Notes under the pieces: generated by a model
Database searches by the model: none
Seen by the model: only the letters and a program-made list of their open reading frames with translations
Told to the model about the DNA's origin: nothing
Origin: Leuctra nigra
Taxonomy: Eukaryota > Arthropoda > Insecta > Plecoptera > Leuctridae
Length of the DNA stretch: 64,000 bases
Direction: 5' to 3'
Assembly: GCA_934045905.1 (NCBI GenBank)
Contig: OW203768.1
Coordinates: 27,681,060 to 27,745,059 of the forward strand
Position numbers and translations under genes: made by a program
Part shown: positions 19,704 through 28,423 of the stretch, in pieces
Numbering within the stretch: the first letter of the stretch is position 1
How the letters are laid out: each line of letters opens with the position of its first letter

Positions 19704-21005
19704 ATGAGTTTTATACATCCTCAGTCGCGCATAAGTACGAAAAGCGAGCTTGATCTTTTTACCCTGCCTACTACCCAGACGGCTATTGACAATAGCGAAT
19801 ACGTTCAATATCTACCTATAGCTGCGCTCGGTGAGGGCGGAGGGCCGATCGAGTATTTAGGGAACAATGGGGGAGACAGCTACATCGACTTGGCCCAGTC
19901 AAAGTTATATTTGCAAGTCGCTATTGAATCGACAGATGCAGCTCATCCTGTCGCCGCCAATGTAGTCAGCCCTTCTAATAACTTTCTTCACAGCCTTTTC
20001 TCCCAGGTGGATCTGTTTATGAATAACAAACTAGTGTCTTCGAATACTTTCTACGGCTATCGCAGTTATATTGAAACCTGCCTCAACTATAGTTCTGCAG
20101 CAAAGGAGTCTCATCTTACATCTCAATTATATTTTGCCGACGGTGCGGGCAATTTTGATTCGGCTACTAATGAAGGATGGCTAGCTAGGGGCGCTTATAC
20201 TGCGGCGGGAAAAGTTGTAGACCTTATTGGCCACCTGCATGCAGATTTCCTCAGTCAGGACAAACTTTTGCTGAACGGCGTGGATCTTAGATTTAGATTC
20301 GTTAAATCTAAAGATGAATTTAATTTAAACAGTACTCTAAGGTGATTTAAAACAGTCATAAAGCTAGCCGTCTTGCTTATAAAGAAGGTACATATCAATC
20401 CGGCCATTCTGAATGCTCACAATAAGGTGCTTCATTCTACTACGGCGAAATACCCTTATCGGCGAGTCAATGTGCAGACTGTTTCGATAACGAGTCGATT
20501 GCGATCAAAGTCGGTCGATAATCTTTTCCTCGGTCAGCTGCCTGCCCGCATCATACTAGCATTCGTTACAAATGAGGCACTAAACGGTTCGTTTACAAAG
20601 AACCTATACAAATTTCATCATCACAATGTCACTAGTATTTCTGTGAACGTAGACAGTCTTAATATAGCGTCAAGAGTGTTTAGACCAAACTTTGCAACTC
20701 ACAATTTCATCGATTGTTATCAATCTATGTTTGAGGCTTGTGGAATTCATTATAGCGATAGAGGAAATGGAATTTCGCGCGATGATTACGAAGGTAGCTA
20801 CATGCTGCTTCCAATTGATTTAAGTGCAGACCATTCAGCCAGTTCGAAAGAGCACTTCTCACTTCAGAGGAAAGGGGGCGTAAGGATCGATCTCGAATTC
20901 TCCACACCCTTGGCCGAGACAATCGAATTACTCGTCTATTCCGAATATGATTCAATTCTTGAAATTGATAGGGATCGAGATGTGATTGTCGATCGTACAA
21001 GTTAA
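19704..21005 (+). pseudogene. MCP: Double-jelly-roll major capsid protein with in-frame stop
   Basis: A 434-codon frame with one internal TGA at 20343-20345. Before it: the first jelly roll (IEYLGNNGGDSYIDLAQSKL, FSQVDLFMNNKLVS, FYGYRSYIET). After it, in the same frame: the second jelly roll (KKVHINPAILNAHNK, FNSLFLGQLP-like LFLGQLPARI, YMLLPIDLSADHS, VRIDLEFSTPLAETIEL, ending LEIDRDRDVIVD). These segments are highly conserved in Maverick/adintovirus hexon-like proteins. Apart from the stop the sequence looks well preserved, so inactivation is recent or the stop is tolerated. Ends TAA 44 nt before the BIR gene. Confidence 0.92.
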
Positions 21006-21048
21006 TATAATAGCTCGACAGGGTTGTCGACTGTTAGTACTGCTTGCA

Positions 21049-21771
21049 ATGAATAGCTGCGTGGTTGAATTTCAGCTTTCCTCTGCTGGTGGAAGCGGAG
21101 GAATTCGGCTGTATAATGAATTTGCTTTAGTAAACTGCGACGATCTTTCGTCCTTGGAGGTGTTGTTTAAAGAGCCGTGTGCTCTGAATTGTTCGGTGAA
21201 GGAAAGTAAACATGTGAGGAAAACCGTGTGCATGATTGACGTTACTGCCCGCTATAAAGAGGTAGAACAACGATTGATCAAGGAGACATCGCGATATAAC
21301 GTTGTTTATGTGAAGGGAGAAGTGAACGCCCGTTTTTTGACAACATTGCTTAAACGACACATCTTCAATCTCGATAACATCAATTGTCCTAGCGTTGAGA
21401 ATCTGCCCAGACTGTATGATCCCATCTTTGGATCGAGCACGCAGAGCTTGATTGATGCTACCAAGTTTGGCCAGTGGGTACACAGTAATAAAAAAGTGGC
21501 CGACATGAGGAGGTACGATGCAAGGCTGAAAACCTTTGCTTCTTTTCCTCATACCAATGTCAGTGCCCATGATCTTGCTACAGCCTATTTTTACTATTCA
21601 TTTTCTGGTGACGCATGTGTCTGTGCGGATTGTGCGGTTATCGTCAACGAATGGAAGGAACATGACAAGCCGTTTGATGAACACGAACGACTTCGCCTGA
21701 GATGTCGCTTCGTTAGAGGACTGACAAACCAAAAGTCATACGATACAGTCGGGATACCGCCCTCTTATTAA
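21049..21771 (+). CDS. BIR-domain (IAP-like) protein, 240 aa
   Basis: Start chosen at ATG 21049; the longer frame has only a TTG upstream. Residues about 155-224 form a BIR: RLKTFASFP, DLATAYFYYS, then zinc ligands C192 and C195 (VCADC), H212 (FDEHERL) and C219 (LRCRFVRG), with W202. The N-terminal half (FALVNCDDLSSLEVLFKEP, VVYVKGEVNARFLTTLLKRH, NINCPSVENLP) is a separate domain I cannot name. No RING is present. BIR proteins bind caspases or IAP antagonists; an anti-apoptotic role for the element is inferred. It lies between capsid and protease genes, and a broken homologue sits beside a broken protease at 0.3-1.0 kb. Confidence 0.88.
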   Translation: MNSCVVEFQLSSAGGSGGIRLYNEFALVNCDDLSSLEVLFKEPCALNCSVKESKHVRKTVCMIDVTARYKEVEQRLIKETSRYNVVYVKGEVNARFLTTLLKRHIFNLDNINCPSVENLPRLYDPIFGSSTQSLIDATKFGQWVHSNKKVADMRRYDARLKTFASFPHTNVSAHDLATAYFYYSFSGDACVCADCAVIVNEWKEHDKPFDEHERLRLRCRFVRGLTNQKSYDTVGIPPSY

Positions 21772-21813
21772 CGAGGTGAATCTTTAAACGAGACTATTAA
21801 AACGTGTTTTTTA

Positions 21814-21869
21814 CTCAGTCTTAACTCAGTCGATTTCCTCAGTCGGGCGAGAACCTATTTTCCTCAGTC
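21814..21869 (+). promoter_or_regulatory. Four CTCAGTC repeats before the protease
   Basis: CTCAGTC occurs at 21814, 21825, 21838 and 21863 within the 127-bp gap between BIR and protease genes; three are followed by G. They may bind a regulator of the protease transcript, or be chance simple repeats. Confidence 0.4.
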
Positions 21870-21898
21870 GTATAACGTCTGTAATACCGGGATTCGGA

Positions 21899-22399
21899 AT
21901 GTATGGCAATATGATTGCAGAGGTGTTGCAAACGGATCCAATAACAGCTCCGTCTTTTATTGGTGTTTACGCGTACGACGAGCTTAGTAGAAGAGTCGAT
22001 AGAGGATCAACAATGGTCATCAATTTACAAGCCCGTAGATTCCCTGGTAATCATTGGTGCTCAATATGTATCGACGATGGCGGGGGTGGTGTGTTCTTTG
22101 ATAGTTACGGGAGAATGCCCCCAAGAAACATAATGGAATTTTTAGATCGCAATTGTAAACAGTGGAACTACAGCGACAAACGGATACAATCTGAACTGTC
22201 TACTTTGTGCGGCGAATATAGCGTTTTATTCATATCTCATTTTGCAAGAACAAACAATATGGCTTCTTTTCTTGCCCATTACGATGAACAATATCCAGAA
22301 GCTAACGACGCTACAACAAAACGTGTTTTCTCCAGCTTGTACGGCCATTGCAAGCCACACACTGGAATGGATTATCAATGTTGTTGTTCAAAGAGCTAG
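21899..22399 (+). CDS. PRO: Adenain-like cysteine protease
   Basis: 166 aa, intact. Catalytic residues of the adenovirus-type (C5) fold are visible: H52 (GNHWCSICIDD), D68 (FFDSYG), Q97 (RIQSEL) and C104 (TLCGEYSVLF). The length is short compared with adenain (about 200 aa), the N-terminal part before the His being compact. It would cleave pVI-like, pX-like and other virion precursors at LxGx|G-type sites during particle maturation. The TAG stop lies inside a tRNA-Ile-like sequence that starts at the end of the gene. Confidence 0.92.
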   Translation: MYGNMIAEVLQTDPITAPSFIGVYAYDELSRRVDRGSTMVINLQARRFPGNHWCSICIDDGGGGVFFDSYGRMPPRNIMEFLDRNCKQWNYSDKRIQSELSTLCGEYSVLFISHFARTNNMASFLAHYDEQYPEANDATTKRVFSSLYGHCKPHTGMDYQCCCSKS

Positions 22400-22455
22400 T
22401 ACATCAACAGCGTGCTAATAACGCTAAGCTCGCTGGTTCGATTCCCCATGGGACA
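22394..22455 (+). other. tRNA-Ile(AAU)-like sequence, probably non-functional
   Basis: GCGTGCTAATAACGCTAAG and CGCTGGTTCGATTCCCC match the anticodon arm, variable loop and T arm/B box of animal tRNA-Ile(AAU). The D-arm part is poor (AGCTAGTACATCAACAGC), the T stem is mismatched and no clean acceptor stem forms. It overlaps the protease stop by six bases. It may be a fossil tRNA-derived insertion or a promoter-bearing tRNA mimic. Confidence 0.5.
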
Positions 22456-22838
22456 TTTCTTTTAGTTTATCTTTCAACCGCAATTGTGCTGTTGTTTAGA
22501 GAACAATGTTTACGTAGCTTTTAGTTTTATATTCATTAGAAACTAGTTTTTTATAATCGTTAGAAATAGTTTACGATTAGTTTTGAATTGATTTATTGTG
22601 TTACGTGCCTACACTTATAGTTTGAATTATTAATCCTTAGATTAGAATGCGTCTGACATAAAAAAAGAAAATAAAAATACCAAAAAAACGAACTGAATGT
22701 TTTAAGAGTTCATTCTCCTCTCTCTTTATCTCCCCCCTCCACAATTTCCTACCAGTCCAGGGGGCTAGGTTAATTTCTGTTTAGTACAAGTTTATTCTTT
22801 GCTTGAAACAGTGCGTTCTACTTGCGAGTGTTTTGAAA
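22456..22838. other. Noncoding spacer with poly(A) signal
   Basis: AT-rich, no ORF. AATAAA at about 22669-22674 would serve transcripts ending with the protease gene. A pyrimidine-rich run (CTCCTCTCTCTTTATCTCCC) near 22714 precedes the next gene and may belong to its promoter or leader. Confidence 0.5.
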
Positions 22839-23546
22839 ATGGCGTCTAACCGAGTAATTGCAAGTCGCGTTGTCCATCCCGTCAGACCAGTGTTTAAATC
22901 GTTGTTCTTTATAAACGAGTGCAGGAGCAAGATTGTAATTACCGGGATCGATGATGATCAATCGACGCTGTTTCCGTTTGTTCAAATTCTTGCCAGCGAT
23001 TCTGGTAGGGGAATTTGCATGACTGTACAAGAGTTCCAGAAAGTTGCGTTTAGTATAAAATATTTGTCGGAAACATGCATTTTCAAGGATGACGTAGAGC
23101 CAGCCGAGACGCACGGCAATATCATTGTCTATGTGCACAACATGGGCGATACGAATGTACTGGGCATAAAGACGATCGATGGAACATCGGTCATTTTTTT
23201 GGGAGCTGCGAGTTGTCAAGGATTCAATCGTCTGGCCGAGAGCATGGTGCATTCGTCGGAAATCTGTGAATCGATTATTGAAGGGTTCACAGAGATCAGA
23301 CATCAATTCGTCCAAGATGTTGCTAAAGACTTTGTGCGAGACCACGGAACCGTTACCGGCGACATAGCTGACAAAACCAGCGCTAGATACTGCAAGCTTT
23401 TCGATACAATGAATCAATTGGTCAGACCAGGATGTGCATCGTTTTTCGCATTTTCCATTACTTCTGATATGGACCGTCTGATTAATGAACTGGGCGCTCA
23501 TCATTTCGTGATGGCGGCTAATTGTGCCGTATCGAATGAAGAGTGA
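22839..23546 (+). CDS. Unknown protein, 235 aa, paralogue of the next gene
   Basis: ATG 22839 chosen (context AAAATGG); the longer frame begins at TTG. The intact frame is an alpha/beta protein without membrane segments. Its middle (FPFVQILASDSGRGICMTVQ, FQKVAFSIKYL) aligns with FIQILDPRTMKGVTFGMEGF and FKLFAMHLNVL in the next gene. No known family is identified. The small beta-sheet pattern loosely recalls PC4-like single-strand DNA binding proteins, but that is a weak resemblance. Likely a Maverick cargo gene. Confidence 0.6.
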   Translation: MASNRVIASRVVHPVRPVFKSLFFINECRSKIVITGIDDDQSTLFPFVQILASDSGRGICMTVQEFQKVAFSIKYLSETCIFKDDVEPAETHGNIIVYVHNMGDTNVLGIKTIDGTSVIFLGAASCQGFNRLAESMVHSSEICESIIEGFTEIRHQFVQDVAKDFVRDHGTVTGDIADKTSARYCKLFDTMNQLVRPGCASFFAFSITSDMDRLINELGAHHFVMAANCAVSNEE

Positions 23547-23759
23547 GAGAACGCTAGGCGGTGGATTGGGCCTTGCTGCAGGCGTAAGCCAGAACCTATC
23601 AAGTTTCCCATTGGTCAATATGATACGTGTGGGCCTTATGGAATAACGCCGCCGAGAGGGGAAGAGGTTGATGACATCGCTACCGCCCCGGCTGAGGAAG
23701 ACCCCACTCACTAATACATCAGTGTTCAACAGCAAGTGTGTGAAGCATCTTGAAGGACA
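23547..23759. other. Short intergenic gap
   Basis: 213 bp without a coding signal between the two paralogous unknown genes. Confidence 0.5.
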
Positions 23760-24530
23760 ATGTCGAACTTTCAAACTATCATGAATCGTCAGATTAAACC
23801 GTCAACTGCCACAAGAAGAATAACGGCGACTTCAATCAATCCATTCGAGGAATTTATCAAAGACCGAGGTGAAAAATTTACATCTTCGACGCCGTTGCAA
23901 TTTTATTATCTGAATGATTCGTACAGCAAGTGTCTTACGATTGGAACAATGTCACGAAGCGATTCTTTTATTCAAATTCTCGATCCAAGGACCATGAAAG
24001 GTGTTACGTTCGGCATGGAGGGCTTCAAATTGTTTGCAATGCACTTGAATGTTCTGAAGGACGGAGATTTTACCGAGTTTGAGTTTAGAGCTACACTTCC
24101 ATCGCATCGTATGACTCTGGAGAAATTTCGTGACAATACTGTCGTTGTTGTGACAACAACTATAGGAAATTGACGAATCTACCTCGGAGTTACATCGTGT
24201 GAAACCATCATTAGCAACGAGCCTCTCTACCTGCGCCAAATGAAGACCATGCATATTTTGTTTGACAGTTCGAACGACTACTATGAGATGTACGATGAAC
24301 TTAAATTGAACATTGTCAAGAGGATGCGAGAAAACATGGACGAAGAAATGCCACTGGACCAACTCACGCAAGAGCTGACGACGTACGAGATTGGTTTGAT
24401 CCAAGCCGATAATCGCGCACGGGGATACTGCGATTACTCTATGAAAATCGATTAATTCCTCTCTCGTCTGCTGACCCGCGACCTGGATGAACTGCACGAA
24501 GATGTCATCATGCATATGGATTTCCGGTAA
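23760..24530 (+). pseudogene. Unknown protein (about 256 codons) with two in-frame stops
   Basis: The ATG at 23760 opens a frame that stays coding-like to TAA at 24528, except for TGA at 24171-24173 and TAA at 24453-24455. After the first stop it continues RIYLGVTSCETIISNEPLY, then KTMHILFDSSNDYYEMYDEL; after the second, FLSRLLTRDLDELHEDVI. The N-terminal half is related to the preceding gene (VQIL, G-x-F, K-x-L pattern). The C-terminal half is helical and acidic. Not recognised. Two lesions make it the most decayed gene on the right arm. Confidence 0.6.
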
Positions 24531-24599
24531 TTGATTGTGTTTTCAAAATTGTTTTCAATATATATTCAAATTGTGTTTTTAATCAACAAAGATTGTTTT

Positions 24600-25155
24600 A
24601 AAAAAGTGTGCGGCAAAAATCAATCCGTGAGTTTTTTTCATTTCTATTTCTTAATCTACGAACATTGTTCTGTGTTTCGTTTTTAAAATTATTTTTAAAA
24701 TATTTGAAAGAAATGTTTTTAAAACTGTGCGGCAAAAAATCTATACGTGAGTTTGTTATTTATATATTTTTTTTTCATCTACAAACATTGTTCTGTGTTG
24801 CGTTTTCAAAATGGTTTCATTATAATTCTCTGCATTTTTTCTAACGTATTCAATTTTTAAAAATTGTGTTCAATATTTTTCAATTTAATTTTTTGGTGTA
24901 TGGGAAAATATTTAAACTATGTTTTTATTTTAAGTGCGGCAAAAAATAATTATACGTGAGTTTGTCATTTCTATTTTTGTTATTTCTGTGTTGCGCTTTC
25001 TAAATGGTTTTATTATTTCAATCTCTGCATTTTTTCTAACGTATTCAATTTTTAAAAATTGTGTTCAATATTTTTCAATTTAATTTTTTGGTGTATGGGA
25101 AAATGTTTAAACTGTTTTATTTTTGGTGTATGGGAAAATATTTAAACTATGTTTT
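24600..25155. repeat. Direct repeats at the right edge of the virus-like element
   Basis: TGTGCGGCAAAAA...CGTGAGTTTG-type units start near 24607, 24727 and 24934. A longer block of about 82 bp (CTCTGCATTTTTTCTAACG to GTGTATGGGAAAAT) at about 24830 recurs at 25022, and its last part again at 25122. Each short unit ends in a GTGAGT donor-like sequence. Such repeats are common near Polinton termini, but no inverted partner was seen on the left. Confidence 0.65.
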
Positions 25156-27284
25156 ATTTTTATCATATTTACATTATGTCGATTTTATTGTGTGGTGGAT
25201 ATAGTATTAGGGGATGTAGGCAAAAAATAGTGCTCAAATTGTAATTTTACTATTTTCTTGTATTAAATATTTGTTGGGAATTTAATCTTCTTATTTAAAA
25301 TCCTTTTTCCCTATCTCACTTTATTAATAGATTGTACACAGACCTTTATTCAGATGTCGGCTGGCTGGTTGAGGTCTGCAGTTCGGTTCCCGAGCGGCAT
25401 GCCTGAGCCAACTTGCTTCTTGCACGGAGTCGGAAAAGCACTTTTTAAAATAAAACAGTTTGCGAATGATGAAAACATGTTTTGTAACGTTATTGATTTC
25501 AATGATAATATTTCTGATGATGATGATAATTGATCACGTTGTCGAATGTATAAAGTCGGACGACACCCGACTGAGGAAAAAAACAACCTGTTGGTCCGAG
25601 CTAATTTCTGTTTTTGTGAAAAGTTTAATATTTGTAAAGAATACATAATTTATATTTTACTTTGACGTGAAATGAAACACTTTCTATAATCAAGCACAAC
25701 GCGATAGAATTGAATAGATTACAATTAGATTTCAACAATTTCACCCTGCTAGCCCACGTCCACTCTCTAGCCCTCTAGATTGCAAGTGACGCGGACGCCA
25801 ACTGTAAAGCAACCCCTAGCGAACCAACCCCTCCTGCTGGCCGCATTCCTGAGCAGCCAGTGGCTCACTCAGCGAGCCCAGGTAAAGATTTTTTTCTAAG
25901 TTTCGCTGGTTGACCACGAATACATTGGGGGGTCTGGGGGGAGGGCCCCCAAGCACAATGCGGGTCCGGGGCGCATAGCCCCGGAAATTTTTTGGGATTC
26001 TAGATTGCATTTGACGCCTTTTTAGCATATAATTATACTGATTGGATTTCAATAGGCAATAACATAATTTATACATTTCAACGCAGAATTATACAACTTT
26101 TGATTACTATTTGACGAATTCAACTTTGTAAGCTAAAATAGTTTGTATGTGCCCATAAAGCTTCAAGTTTTAAATTACATTAGTTATTAAAACTAGTGTT
26201 TACAAGAAATAATGTGCCTACTTGATGTAGGGGGTTGACAGTTGATAGGTAATAAATAATGTATTCTCAACTATTGGTGTAATAAATGATGTCATCGGGT
26301 GATATTGTATTCATTACAATTTATTAATTTAATGAATTCTAAACAAATTCGTGCCATAGAATATAATTGAATATTTGACAATATTTGGCAGGTAAGAAGG
26401 TACACATGCTAACCGGATTAAAGTTAGAATTAACAAGATAACGTTCATAACAATATTATGAGCCATTATATCAACTAAAGATATTAATTTTTCAATCTCG
26501 TTAATATGTATGCAACAATAATAGCAATACATATTTTATATTTTGGCGCCCCCTCGAGCTTGGCGCCCTGTGCGGGGCACAGGCCGCACACCCCTAAATC
26601 CGGCCCTGTTCATTAGTCTGCTATAAACCAATAGTTAAGTTTGAAATGATCATTCGAGGATTGTCATTGGTTGTTGCCATGGCAATATAGTCCTAATTGA
26701 CTCTTTAAAAGTTAGCAAGGCATTGACAAACTGGCCCTAAGTAGTAAGTCACAAATATTTTGAACAGAAACACTGGTATTGTCAAATATAAAATAAAAAG
26801 AGTCTGCAATATTTCGTCGATGCGTTCGATCGACTTTGTCAAGCAAGACTGACGAGTTCCGTTACCACTGCTGCCTTCTCTGCCGTCAGCCCCCCACCAT
26901 GAGACCCGATGACTCACGCGAGAAGCCGACATACCATGACCATATATTATATTTGTGACTTACTAGTTGGTTCCTGGTATATTAACTTCTTCTTTCTTTT
27001 ATAAACTGGCCCTAAGTGTGTGAACACAATATTAGATCGATCTGTTAAACGGTCATATCAGTTTCTTAAACGTTTAAAAGTTTCTTCTCTAACTACCTAG
27101 AACTGAAGATTCGAAGTTGCCGTGACTTATGAAATATGAAATAAATATGATAAATACTTAAATAAATAATGTATAATGTATAATAATGTATAATGTAATT
27201 CCCATATTAATGTATAATAAATAAATATATAATGAATATGAAATATTAAATATGAATACGAAATACGGGAAATTAGACCCCCAA
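25156..27284. other. AT-rich region with transposon debris
   Basis: No credible gene. GC-rich islands at about 25745-25995 (GGGTCTGGGGGGAGGGCCCC) and 26543-26605 (GGCGCCCCCTCGAGCTTGGC, then AATCCGGCCCTG) look like pieces of one arthropod DNA-transposon type, with AT-rich DNA between. Simple AT repeats occupy about 27130-27260. Confidence 0.4.
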
Positions 27285-28420
27285 CACGCAAAATTTCCGT
27301 ATACTGTCAACAACTTTTGAATTTAAACACATTATAGTCTGAAAATTGTCAAAAATATAGATAATGTTGGTCCCAATGACCATGCAAAGTTTTAAGTTGA
27401 TCGGTCAAACGGTTCTAGTGTACATTTTAAAGAACACATGAAAGATGTTTTGAATTAATTGGAGGATTTGGCAGAAACTATGTAAGATTAGGGACAATGT
27501 TAGTCGTAATAACTTCTCAAAATTTCAAAATGATCGAACCAACCAATCGAAAGATAATTTTTTTTAAATTTGAACCAATCAGTGGGTTTCAAAAAAAATT
27601 CTGTCTGCAACACCAAAAAATAGTCTGTACTTGTGTGCAAAATTTAAGTTCGATCAAAGAAAAACTGTGATTTGTATATCCTCAGTAAGAGAAAAAAAAC
27701 AAAAAAAAACAGGTCACTGCCAAAACAGCCCAAAGGAGTCGCTAACTCAATAACATTTTAATTAATTAATTCTAGGTGGCAGTTATCTTAGCCGCCATTT
27801 TGAAAACCGGAAGTGATGCCATATCTCGAAAATATCTGGACCGATTGGGACGATACTTTCCCAATTCTTCATGGACTATTATTTTAAGTATAATTGAGCG
27901 AGCGTAACGAGCGTCACCACGGTACTCTTATGGCACTTTCTCTGTGTGTTTTTTTTTTGTTTTTTTTCTTTGATTTTTTTCTGTGTTCACAGCCCAGGTC
28001 AAACGGCACAACCAATCGATCTGAAATTTTGCACATATGCTAATGTAATCTATGCGGTCCCTGGGATCGTTTTTGAATGGGCTCATGTGATTGGTTCAAA
28101 TTTTAAAAAAAATATCTTTCGATTGGTTGTTGCGATCAATTTGAAATTTTGACAAGTCATTGCGACCAACATTGTACCCAATCATACAAAGTTTCAGCCA
28201 AATCCTCCCATTGGTTAAAATTAAAAAAAAAAAAAAATCATATGATTTTTGAAATTAAATCTAGAACCGTATGACCGATCAACTTAAAACTTTGCATGGT
28301 CATTGGGACCAACATTATCTGTATTTTTGACAATTTTCAAACTTATTTGTGTTTAAATCCAAAAGTTATTGACATTTTACGGACATTTTGCGTGTTTGCT
28401 GTGAAATTACTCGAAAATGT
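27285..28420. repeat. Long inverted repeat, arms of about 400 bp
   Basis: 27290-27600 is the inverse complement of about 28060-28405; the shared core includes AATGTTGGTCCCAATGACCA (27364) and CCAACCAATCGAAAGATA. A single arm recurs at 51720-52140. The centre (27720-27985) has ETS/CRE-like and AT-rich sequence. Foldback transposon or two inverted copies. Confidence 0.7.
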
Positions 28421-28423
28421 TGA

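Noticed and set aside
18624..24173. TGA recoding or selenocysteine in the virus-like element
   Set aside because: TGA is the natural stop of the ATPase (16077-16079) and of the minor capsid gene (19176-19178), no SECIS-like structure was seen, and the last unknown gene also has an in-frame TAA.
9568..25160. Exact termini of the Maverick
   Set aside because: I looked for matching inverted ends and a target duplication on both sides and could not find a convincing pair by eye.
25360..25415. tRNA-like B box (AGTTCGGTTCCCGAG)
   Set aside because: No A box at proper spacing and no cloverleaf; too weak to call.
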